Of a DNA stretch of 16,699 bases, positions 6,873 to 13,078 are shown piece by piece. Location: assembly GCA_021806355.1 (NCBI GenBank), contig JAJZXT010000005.1, forward strand, positions 1-16,699, read 5' to 3'. How positions within the stretch are numbered: position 1 is the first letter of the stretch; each line of letters starts with the position of its first letter. Origin of the DNA: Thermoplasmata archaeon (GTDB lineage: Archaea > Thermoplasmatota > Thermoplasmata > Thermoplasmatales > Thermoplasmataceae). A program made the translations under genes and the position numbers. A model generated the notes under the pieces. That model was not told the origin of the DNA and did no database searches. It saw only the letters and a program-made list of their open reading frames with translations.

Positions 6873-7853
6873 GTGAATCTCACTGAAATGGATAAAATCA
6901 TTTTGAGAACTATTCAGTGGCCAAATGATCTTTCTGAAAAACGTGCGTGCTTATGGGATATCAGTAAACAATACAATTTTCCGATAACAACAGTAAAGAA
7001 TAGATGGAGGAATATGGTCACGGAGGGCTTCATAGTTGATCTTATAGTCAAGCCGAATGAAGAAATACTGGGATTTAATAGAGCGGTTATCGCTATAAAT
7101 GAGAAAACTCCATTACCAAAAGAAACGGTCCAATTTTTAAAACGAATTGAGTATATTAACTATCTCTACTTAATTGAGGATGAAAATATAATGGTAGATT
7201 TTATTTATCCTAAAGGGAAGGACCCCATAGAATTTATTAATGAAATAACTGAATCGAGATTGCATCTTCTTGAGCAATCGCTAACTTTAACCGATAACAG
7301 GTTGGAATGTTCCGTTTCCAAGAAGGATTTGGCCATTCTTGATCTACTGATGAGCCAGCCACTCCTTAACGTTAAGGAAATCTCAACACAAACAGGCATC
7401 AACAGGACGGTTGTTTCCAAGTCAATCGAGAAACTTTCAGCGGGAAATGCCTTTACTGTGGAACCAATCATAAATATAAAAGCAGTTGAAAATGGAATAT
7501 TTGCCATTTATATGGCGGAAGTGCCAAATTCTCGGGTAAAAATCATGACAAGAGATGTATGCTTGCTTCTCAACCACAATTTCCTTATGACAAAATACTT
7601 TGTTTTAAATCGGGTGATAATACTCGCCTGCTTCCCAAACCAGCAGGAAATAGAAGAATTCAAGATCAAAATGAATTCGCTGAATGTAGAAAAACAAGTG
7701 TTGACAGTATCATTCAGAACTATTCCAACCGGAACCCACATATATAAAAAGCAACTGGAAAACCTAATTTCAAGGTTACACCTGCCGCAGCCAATGGAAT
7801 CAAAAGCGTTGGTTTCAGAGCCAATTCGTGATTTTTCAATAGATGATATTTAG
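6873..7853 (+). CDS. Tandem winged-helix transcription regulator, Lrp/AsnC-like
   Basis: The 326-aa product has two similar halves. Each begins with a helix-turn-helix of the winged type: residues about 6-58 (ITTVKNRWRNMVTEGFIVD) and about 150-200 (TGINRTVVSKSIEKLSAGNAF). Each is followed by a beta/alpha stretch of roughly 90 residues that may act as a ligand or oligomerisation domain, as in Lrp/AsnC regulators. It is therefore a likely DNA-binding regulator with two reading heads, though its family is not identified and its targets are unknown. It lies between two large surface/membrane protein genes, and an 18-bp palindrome sits about 100 bp upstream, so local or self-regulation is possible. 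The start is GTG 6873 or ATG 6888; each has a suitably spaced TATA box. Confidence 0.7.
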   Translation: MNLTEMDKIILRTIQWPNDLSEKRACLWDISKQYNFPITTVKNRWRNMVTEGFIVDLIVKPNEEILGFNRAVIAINEKTPLPKETVQFLKRIEYINYLYLIEDENIMVDFIYPKGKDPIEFINEITESRLHLLEQSLTLTDNRLECSVSKKDLAILDLLMSQPLLNVKEISTQTGINRTVVSKSIEKLSAGNAFTVEPIINIKAVENGIFAIYMAEVPNSRVKIMTRDVCLLLNHNFLMTKYFVLNRVIILACFPNQQEIEEFKIKMNSLNVEKQVLTVSFRTIPTGTHIYKKQLENLISRLHLPQPMESKALVSEPIRDFSIDDI

Positions 7854-7907
7854 CCCACTTTTGATATAATGTTCAAAGCAAAAGCCATTTAAAAAACAAA
7901 CATAATG

Positions 7908-7917
7908 TTAATATAAC
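7908..7917 (+). promoter_or_regulatory. TATA box of the 843-aa membrane protein gene
   Basis: TTAATATAAC is centred about 25-26 bp before the ATG at 7938, consistent with a leaderless transcript. Confidence 0.5.
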
Positions 7918-7937
7918 TATTCATAATATTTTTACAA

Positions 7938-10469
7938 ATGGGAAGATTTTTAGCTTATCTTGTGGGTTTTTTTTCCGCTGTTGCCCTTTGTTACTACCTT
8001 TTATCTCCCTTCTATTCGCCACTAATTAATTGGGTGGGCCCCACATTTGGGGCACCATTAATATTTATTCTCACATTATTATTTCTTCTGCTAGGTGACG
8101 CACTTGTTCATTTAGTATTGATTCCAATATTGATTTTAATAGGCATTATAATAGGGATAGTAGCCATGAAAGGAGGTAGGGCGGTATGGGCAGCAGTTGG
8201 AGTTTACTTTTCCCTTTGGGGTTTTATAGGAGCATGTGCTCTATCTCTGTATGTAGAATCTAAGAGTAAATTTACAACTTTAACAAGCACTATTGGCTCT
8301 GGATCGATTTCGAATGGTTTTCCTCCACCCCCCGGCGGAACAACAATTGGAACGATTATAGCTGAACCGTTGTTTTCAAGAGTATTTCTTACAATTCAAA
8401 AAGTTGCATCTTCAGGCTTTAATCCAGCTTCATCAGGAGGATCCTCCACTTTCATCATTTCCTCTGCCAGCAGAAGCAAATATTCCAATTTCTTGGCTAT
8501 CGGCGGTGTTAACCTGAATGGCTTTATCAACACTGTTCTGATGGTTTTTCTTCCGTACCTGATAATAAACTTAGCAATTATTCTAATCACGGCAGGGTTG
8601 ATGGGTAGATTCATTTATAGAAGGACAAACAAGAGTGCGATTCCAAGAAAACAAAAAAAAGGTCAAAAGACCAGGGAAGCCCTGTTATTTATCTTAATTA
8701 TTTTAGTCATGGCATCTTTCGTAGGAGTATATACCCCCCATGCTACTTCAGCTATTCACGATAATGGCAACAACTACATGAATTCCCCGGCTTACAACTC
8801 GTTTTCGAATTATAATAATGCTACGTATCCGGTTTTATCAGCCTCTAATTTAGTTACGAGCATAGGAACTGGAGCAAGCCAGAATGCCAACGTGATGGCA
8901 GGAAACTATACAAATCAGGACATTCTTTCTGCAGGAGTTATCGGAACTCAGGGGTCTTCATATAATATTTTTCTAAATATGGCAGCTTACAGTAGCCAAT
9001 CAAATTCTAACTGGATATATGAGAGCGCACATTCCTCATCTATTATTACCCTGGTAGCACAGACAGACAATTTGCCCCAGCTTTTCAGAAGCGTTGCGAA
9101 TGGTCTGGGTATTAGCCATCAGATCGGTTCTTCAGGCGTTATTGGCTCATCATTCTGGAACCTGATGCCCCAGTCGGTCATAGTTATGGCTTACAATGGA
9201 ACTCTTGCTAACACCTCAGGTCCTGCTCACAGTGAAATAAGCAGTATAATGTCACAGTTGGGCGGTTCAAATGGGACATTTATTGTTGAATTATCTTTAA
9301 AAACCTCTTTCCTTAACATATCTGCGTCCAACGTAACACTTTATGTCTATGCATTCACCAGCAATTATTATAGATCTGAAAACGCTATGGTCAATGATCT
9401 TTCCTCATCCATATCAAATACGGGTTCCAATAAGATTTTTGTATCTGGGATTAGATCCGGTTATCTCGTTCCGGGTTATTTCTCTAACAGCGTAGATTCA
9501 TCCATCTTTATCGCTGGATTTGTCCATTCTGGCATATTTACCAGGGAAATCATGAAGTATATCGGACTGAATTCAACCATGAATTCACAAAGTTCCCTTG
9601 TTTTTGACGGTGGATTATTTGCAAAAAGTGGTGTGGTCACGTCATCTTCAAGTGTTCATAAAATTTCTGGCGCACAGATCTTTGGGTTTAATGGTAATGT
9701 ATCATTTTCTGACAACCAGGCAAATTATGGAATTTTGTTAGGGGTGCCCGAAGGAACAAATTCAAGCAATTTTACAATATTCACTAATTATAAAGGGTTT
9801 CCTTCACAATTTAAAGGAGATATCAATGTCACTAACGCCCCAGGTGGAACATTTTCGATGAACGCCATAGCCATGACGTCAAACCACCTTTTCCCAGCAA
9901 ATATTCAGGTAAACACAGTAATCTCATCAAATGGAGGTAATGAATATACGGTAACAGAAAAGGTGATAAATAATGATACAAGTACACTCACATCAGTTTC
10001 AATAAATGATACTTCTTTTTATAGTGAATATATGGGTGCGATTAACATAACCTCAGGCAGTTTAGTTGCTACTGATCCAACTCTTTCTCCTGGGCAGAAC
10101 TTTACTAACGCGTTCTCCTTCACAACATCGAATCCTGGAGTGTATTCAATTTCCCAACCTGTTGTTCGGTATAACATGAATGGAACAACATTCTCAAAGT
10201 ATGGTGACAGTGCACAGGTAACTGGCCAAATGCCATTTTTTACAAGCGGAATAAATGAAGTTTGGTACAATTCAGCATCGCAAGCCGTGGCGAGATCAGG
10301 ATACAATTTCATTATCTACCAAATCTTCCCGGGTTTCTACTTTTTTGACTTGATACTAATCCTGATAATTCTAGGAGACATCGCACTTGAGATACGGGCT
10401 TATAAGAGATGGAAAAAATGGAAGGCTGCCAAATGGAAAGGCTCCCCAACCCAAACTGATTCGCCATAA
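7938..10469 (+). CDS. Large membrane-anchored surface protein of unknown function
   Basis: The 843-aa product is not a family I recognise. It has an N-terminal membrane block with helices near residues 5-28, 38-57, 58-77 and 83-105. A Gly/Ser/Pro-rich loop (about 110-195) follows, then helices at about 197-223 and 248-266 separated by a basic cytosolic loop. A large, Ser/Asn/Thr-rich extracellular domain spans about 270-788 with many N-x-S/T sequons. The end of this domain (about 650-780) looks like beta-sandwich repeats of Ig-like/CARDB type, judged only from alternating strands. A last helix at about 791-813 precedes a short, strongly basic cytosolic tail rich in Trp and Lys. The ectodomain contains no obvious catalytic motif. 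An envelope or transport-associated role is inferred. A T9 tract follows the gene. Confidence 0.75.
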   Translation: MGRFLAYLVGFFSAVALCYYLLSPFYSPLINWVGPTFGAPLIFILTLLFLLLGDALVHLVLIPILILIGIIIGIVAMKGGRAVWAAVGVYFSLWGFIGACALSLYVESKSKFTTLTSTIGSGSISNGFPPPPGGTTIGTIIAEPLFSRVFLTIQKVASSGFNPASSGGSSTFIISSASRSKYSNFLAIGGVNLNGFINTVLMVFLPYLIINLAIILITAGLMGRFIYRRTNKSAIPRKQKKGQKTREALLFILIILVMASFVGVYTPHATSAIHDNGNNYMNSPAYNSFSNYNNATYPVLSASNLVTSIGTGASQNANVMAGNYTNQDILSAGVIGTQGSSYNIFLNMAAYSSQSNSNWIYESAHSSSIITLVAQTDNLPQLFRSVANGLGISHQIGSSGVIGSSFWNLMPQSVIVMAYNGTLANTSGPAHSEISSIMSQLGGSNGTFIVELSLKTSFLNISASNVTLYVYAFTSNYYRSENAMVNDLSSSISNTGSNKIFVSGIRSGYLVPGYFSNSVDSSIFIAGFVHSGIFTREIMKYIGLNSTMNSQSSLVFDGGLFAKSGVVTSSSSVHKISGAQIFGFNGNVSFSDNQANYGILLGVPEGTNSSNFTIFTNYKGFPSQFKGDINVTNAPGGTFSMNAIAMTSNHLFPANIQVNTVISSNGGNEYTVTEKVINNDTSTLTSVSINDTSFYSEYMGAINITSGSLVATDPTLSPGQNFTNAFSFTTSNPGVYSISQPVVRYNMNGTTFSKYGDSAQVTGQMPFFTSGINEVWYNSASQAVARSGYNFIIYQIFPGFYFFDLILILIILGDIALEIRAYKRWKKWKAAKWKGSPTQTDSP

Positions 10470-10494
10470 ACCTATCGAAAACCAATTTCTAATA

Positions 10495-10503
10495 TTTTTT
10501 TTT
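10495..10503 (+). terminator. Oligo-T terminator after the 843-aa protein gene
   Basis: A run of nine T begins 26 bp after the stop codon at 10469. This is typical of archaeal intrinsic termination at T tracts. Confidence 0.55.
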
Positions 10504-10561
10504 GGGGCAATAATACAGACGGAATAAGGAGGCAAAGCAACTCTTAAGTAATCGCTCCAAT

Positions 10562-10581
10562 GTCAACTACCCCTCCCTGAC
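10562..10581 (+). repeat. IS605/IS607-like 3'-end motif, orphan copy 2
   Basis: GTCAACTACCCCTCCCTGAC matches the minus-strand motif at 73-91 with one extra G. It occurs without a tnpB gene, so it is probably the scar of a TnpB-bearing element. It points outward relative to the accessory segment, opposite to copy 1. Confidence 0.45.
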
Positions 10582-10735
10582 ATAGAGAATGAGGGCAAAA
10601 AGAGAGGTGAGAATTTTCAATGGTTTGATTGGTGAGGGTATGCCTAAAATGCTATCTGTTAGAAAGTGCCGCAGAGCATATCATTTGAAAGAGAAATTGA
10701 AAGTTATTACTCTTTCAGATCAGAAAAACCTACAA

Positions 10736-10746
10736 ATATTATATAT
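10736..10746 (+). promoter_or_regulatory. TATA box of the DUF2175-like gene
   Basis: A TATTATATATG stretch is centred about 25-27 bp before the ATG at 10768, implying leaderless transcription. Confidence 0.55.
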
Positions 10747-10762
10747 GTAATCAATTGATTAC
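10747..10762. promoter_or_regulatory. Perfect 16-bp palindrome, likely operator
   Basis: GTAATCAATTGATTAC is a perfect palindrome that starts right after the TATA box and ends 5 bp before the start codon. With a leaderless promoter it covers about -21 to -6, so a dimeric protein bound here would block polymerase loading. The palindrome is seen directly; repressor function is inference. Confidence 0.55.
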
Positions 10763-10767
10763 TTTTC

Positions 10768-11169
10768 ATGGCTGAGTTTAAATGCTATATTTGTTCTGAA
10801 AAGGCGATGACGGGTGAAAAATTCACGTTTACCAATTTAGGTGCCGTACATTACGACTGCTTCATATCTCACAGAAGAAAAGAATTAGGTAATGAACATT
10901 CTGAAGAATTATCTGACCTTGCAGTTATCCTCGATGCTGAGTTAACCCATCTTTTGGTACTTCTCAAGACAGAAACGCACAGTGAAGAAGGAAAGAAACA
11001 TCTCCAATCTAAATATAAGGAAATTGAAAAATCTGCAGGGGAAACAACCAAGCTCATCTCCAGTCTTCACAAATGCACTTTTTCTCAATCCAAACCCTTT
11101 TTTAGATATGCTATCCAGGATTTGGAAATCTATATCTTGTTATCCAGATGTTACAGGAATCTCAAATAA
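10768..11169 (+). CDS. Small zinc-binding protein, DUF2175-like
   Basis: The 133-aa product starts with a LIM-like half-site: C6-x2-C9, then GEKFTFTNLGAVHYDC with H28 and C31. This fits the archaeal DUF2175 family (CYIC ... GxVHYDC). The rest (about 35-133) is mainly helical and charged, and longer than the zinc knuckle alone. DUF2175 proteins have no established function that I know of. The gene stands alone, convergent with the ribosomal/RNA polymerase operon 41 bp away. A TATA box sits at the leaderless distance, and a perfect palindrome lies between it and the ATG, so it is probably regulated. The ATG at 10768 is well supported by this promoter geometry. Confidence 0.75.
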   Translation: MAEFKCYICSEKAMTGEKFTFTNLGAVHYDCFISHRRKELGNEHSEELSDLAVILDAELTHLLVLLKTETHSEEGKKHLQSKYKEIEKSAGETTKLISSLHKCTFSQSKPFFRYAIQDLEIYILLSRCYRNLK

Positions 11170-11210
11170 ATTAAATGGTTTTCAAACTAAAAATATTATC
11201 GCTAAAGTTA

Positions 11211-11372
11211 CTATTGTTTCGATTTTTTCTTGATTTCCATATAGCCGCATCGGCCACAGGTTACCCTGTCCTCATGTTCGGCAAGGAAAACTCCTGTGCC
11301 ACATCTTGGGCAACTTCTTCTCTGCCTCATTATCTTGTTATTTTCCAGTTTATATATCTCCCTCTTTTGCAT
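11211..11372 (-). CDS. rps27ae: Small-subunit ribosomal protein S27ae (eS31)
   Basis: The 53-aa protein carries the complete C4 zinc site of the family: C21-x2-C24 and C39-x2-C42 (CPRCGTGVFLAEHEDRVTCGRCGY), flanked by basic ends for rRNA binding. It belongs to the 30S subunit head. I place the start at the ATG at 11372 rather than at the upstream in-frame codon at 11420. The longer reading would run back into rps24e, while the chosen ATG begins 1 nt after the rps24e stop. An AGAGGT Shine-Dalgarno-like stretch lies about 11 nt upstream. It is the last gene of the rpo7 operon. The length is normal for archaeal S27ae. The Kae1/Bud32 genes that often follow it in archaea are not here. Confidence 0.93.
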   Translation of the reverse strand: MQKREIYKLENNKIMRQRRSCPRCGTGVFLAEHEDRVTCGRCGYMEIKKKSKQ

Positions 11373-11373
11373 A

Positions 11374-11673
11374 TCAGTTCTTAACCTCTTTCTCTTTGAG
11401 CTTATTTCTAATAAGTTCATAATCTGGTTCGTATAGCATTGCAGCTTCCTTGTTATTGTATATCTTTGAATATCCTTCCATTGAATGGCTTCCTGTTATC
11501 TGCAGGTTCTTATCCACAATGACGAGCGAATGATCTGCTTTATAATTTCTCGCAATAACCTCTCTTATTGTCTCCCTTGAAGGGCTTGTATCATTGTCAA
11601 ATTCGATTAGGTATCTTATCTCTTTTCTTTTCAACAGCGGGTTTTCCTTAACCTCGATTACGTTCAATTTCAT
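11374..11673 (-). CDS. rps24e: Small-subunit ribosomal protein S24e (eS24)
   Basis: The 99-aa product is a full-length archaeal S24e. Residues 1-30 hold the opening KRKEIRYLIEFDND strand. The middle has the family's SRETIREVIARNYKADHSLVIV stretch, and the end has SHSMEGYSKIYNNKEAAMLYEP. It is a 30S component binding rRNA. Its ATG overlaps the stop of the dephospho-CoA kinase gene (ATGA), and its stop is 1 nt before rps27ae, so these genes are very probably co-transcribed and translationally coupled. Gene order rpo7-spt4-DUF359-rps24e-rps27ae is conserved in many archaea. Confidence 0.95.
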   Translation of the reverse strand: MKLNVIEVKENPLLKRKEIRYLIEFDNDTSPSRETIREVIARNYKADHSLVIVDKNLQITGSHSMEGYSKIYNNKEAAMLYEPDYELIRNKLKEKEVKN

Positions 11674-12176
11674 CTATCTCTCACTTCCATTTTTTCAACT
11701 ATTTTTGATATTAACTCTCTTGCATCATTGGATGCCCGGATATAAGCCATGCCAACATCGGGAACCCCGTAGATTACAACTGTATTTTCGTCAGCATAAA
11801 AAAGTATTGGTAAGACTGCAAGATCTTCCTCACCGTTGACCTCTATTCTTGTATGCGTGTTTTTATGCAAGGCAGATAATATGGCATAAATTAACGTGCC
11901 TGAAATAACTCCAGGAGGGTTGCTTACCTTCACTGAGCCCTCCTCTGAAGAATAAACTTTCTCCCCTCTTTTGGTCTTCAAATCTACAACTTCAATCCAT
12001 GGTTTTATATGGAATCTTGTCAAAACATCAGTTGTATAATCCCCAACAGAGATTATTTTAAAACCAGCTAAATTGCTCCTGATAAAGTTTACATCCGTTA
12101 TAATCCCGTTATTTTCTTCGATCAACCTTTTGGAGATTGGAGTAATTAAATAGTCCTTATCTGACCTTAATTGCAT
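11670..12176 (-). CDS. GTP-dependent dephospho-CoA kinase (DUF359)
   Basis: The 168-aa product matches the archaeal DUF359 family, shown to phosphorylate dephospho-CoA with GTP in the last step of coenzyme A synthesis. Visible conserved stretches are GDYTTD (45-50), KPWIEVVDLKTKR (58-70), NPPG (86-89), NGEEDLAVLP (114-123) and YGVPDVGM (136-143). The acidic residues in these motifs are the likely metal/nucleotide and catalytic positions. The family is unrelated to bacterial CoaE. The ATG at 12176 has an AAGGA ribosome site about 8 nt upstream and overlaps the end of spt4 by 20 nt. The gene then overlaps rps24e (ATGA). Its place between transcription and ribosome genes is a known archaeal arrangement. 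Confidence 0.9.
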   Translation of the reverse strand: MQLRSDKDYLITPISKRLIEENNGIITDVNFIRSNLAGFKIISVGDYTTDVLTRFHIKPWIEVVDLKTKRGEKVYSSEEGSVKVSNPPGVISGTLIYAILSALHKNTHTRIEVNGEEDLAVLPILFYADENTVVIYGVPDVGMAYIRASNDARELISKIVEKMEVRDR

Positions 12177-12348
12177 AGATTCCTTGTTCTGCGATGGCTG
12201 CTCTCTTCGCTATAACGGAATTGCGTGGATTTGATATTATTATGAAACCAAACCATTCTGATGACATCTTGGAATCTCCATGGTAAGGGCAGAGTTTCTC
12301 GGAAGTCAATCTCTTGCACTCCTTGCATGCCTTATATATGGGTTTCAA
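12157..12348 (-). CDS. spt4: Transcription elongation factor Spt4 (RpoE'')
   Basis: The 63-aa protein is archaeal Spt4, the partner of Spt5 (NusG) on RNA polymerase. The zinc site is C8-x2-C11 ... C20-x2-H23 (CPYHG), with His where most family members have a fourth Cys. The Spt5-binding stretch SSEWFGFIIISNPRNSVIAK (29-48) is intact. The start is TTG at 12348, directly after the rpo7 stop TAG with no spacing. GGAGG inside the end of rpo7, about 8-10 nt upstream, supports it, and no other start lies before the essential first Cys. Spt5 itself is not in the window. Confidence 0.92.
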   Translation of the reverse strand: MKPIYKACKECKRLTSEKLCPYHGDSKMSSEWFGFIIISNPRNSVIAKRAAIAEQGIYAIKVR

Positions 12349-12936
12349 CTAGTTTTCCTCCTCCTTCTTCTGGCTCTTTATCCACTCCTTCTTTCCCAGT
12401 CCACCTTGTTTCATCGTGAATCCTATTTTGCTATCCTTGACTGATGAAGAACTGAGGTTCAAGAGCACAATTCTTACCCTTAGTATATCCCCTGCTCTGA
12501 TTTCTCTTCCCGTTTCCTTTCCGATGAATCTCTGATTAACCTGGTCTACGTCAATTCTATCATCCATTATCTGGCTGATGTGCAGCAACCCCTCAAAGGG
12601 ACCAAATTTAAGAAATACACCAAGTTTTGGCACAACAGAAATGACAATAGCATCAACAACTTCCTGCATTTTTGGTGTGTATGCAAGAGCCCTGTACTTT
12701 ATTGACTGATAAACGCCACCATCTCCATGGACAATCGTTGCCTCTCCAACTGGTTCTATGTCTATTAATGAAACAACATAACATTTCCCAACTACATGGT
12801 CGTTTTCATCCCTCATATCGAGAATCCTGCCGCATAGGGACTCCTGTGCCACATCTAATACTGCCTGATCAAATGACGCTCCAAGTAACTGTGGTGGCAC
12901 CCTTGTCACGTGTTCATCTTCAATAATTGTATACAA
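12349..12936 (-). CDS. rpo7: DNA-directed RNA polymerase subunit Rpo7 (RpoE')
   Basis: The 195-aa product is the stalk subunit that pairs with Rpo4 and helps promoter melting and RNA binding. Residues 1-80 form the N-terminal tip domain (HVTRVPP, VGKCYVVSLIDIEPVGEA). Residues about 84-178 are the S1/OB domain (GVFLKFGPFEGLLHISQIMDD). The C-terminus is a Lys/Glu-rich tail. The start codon is TTG at 12936, with GAGGG about 6 nt upstream. A TATA box at about 12995-13006 predicts a leader near 38 nt, so this gene is led, unlike its leaderless neighbours. It opens the five-gene operon rpo7-spt4-dephospho-CoA kinase-rps24e-rps27ae. Confidence 0.94.
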   Translation of the reverse strand: MYTIIEDEHVTRVPPQLLGASFDQAVLDVAQESLCGRILDMRDENDHVVGKCYVVSLIDIEPVGEATIVHGDGGVYQSIKYRALAYTPKMQEVVDAIVISVVPKLGVFLKFGPFEGLLHISQIMDDRIDVDQVNQRFIGKETGREIRAGDILRVRIVLLNLSSSSVKDSKIGFTMKQGGLGKKEWIKSQKKEEEN

Positions 12937-12994
12937 TTAAGCTCCCTCTATGTGAACCTGATTATTTGCTACTAGTTAAGATTATTCTCAGGTT

Positions 12995-13006
12995 CTTTAT
13001 AGTATA
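12995..13006 (-). promoter_or_regulatory. TATA box of the rpo7 operon
   Basis: On the minus strand TATACTATAAAG is centred near 13000. Transcription would start near 12974, leaving a leader of about 38 nt that contains the GAGGG ribosome site before the TTG start. Confidence 0.5.
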
Positions 13007-13056
13007 TCCTTCCCTTCTAAATATATCTAATTATGTTTCGACATGAAAATCAAAAA

Positions 13057-13065
13057 GTTATAAAC
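13057..13065 (+). promoter_or_regulatory. TATA box of the acyl-CoA dehydrogenase operon
   Basis: GTTATAAAC is centred near 13061. A start of transcription 26 bp later falls at about 13087, right at the second in-frame ATG (13088) and past the first ATG (13079). This suggests a leaderless mRNA starting at the second Met. Confidence 0.5.
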
Positions 13066-13078
13066 CGTACGATACGAT

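Larger units (their letters stand above)
10504..10767. other. Intergenic region with IS-like motif and a possible 53-codon ORF
   Basis: It holds the second copy of the IS605/IS607-like motif (10562-10581) and the promoter/palindrome of the next gene. An ORF of 53 codons runs from ATG 10589 to TAA at 10748-10750. An internal ATG at 10640 is preceded by GGTGAGGG. The peptide is basic, has no recognisable domain and ends inside the TATA box of the next gene, so I do not call it a gene. Confidence 0.4.
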
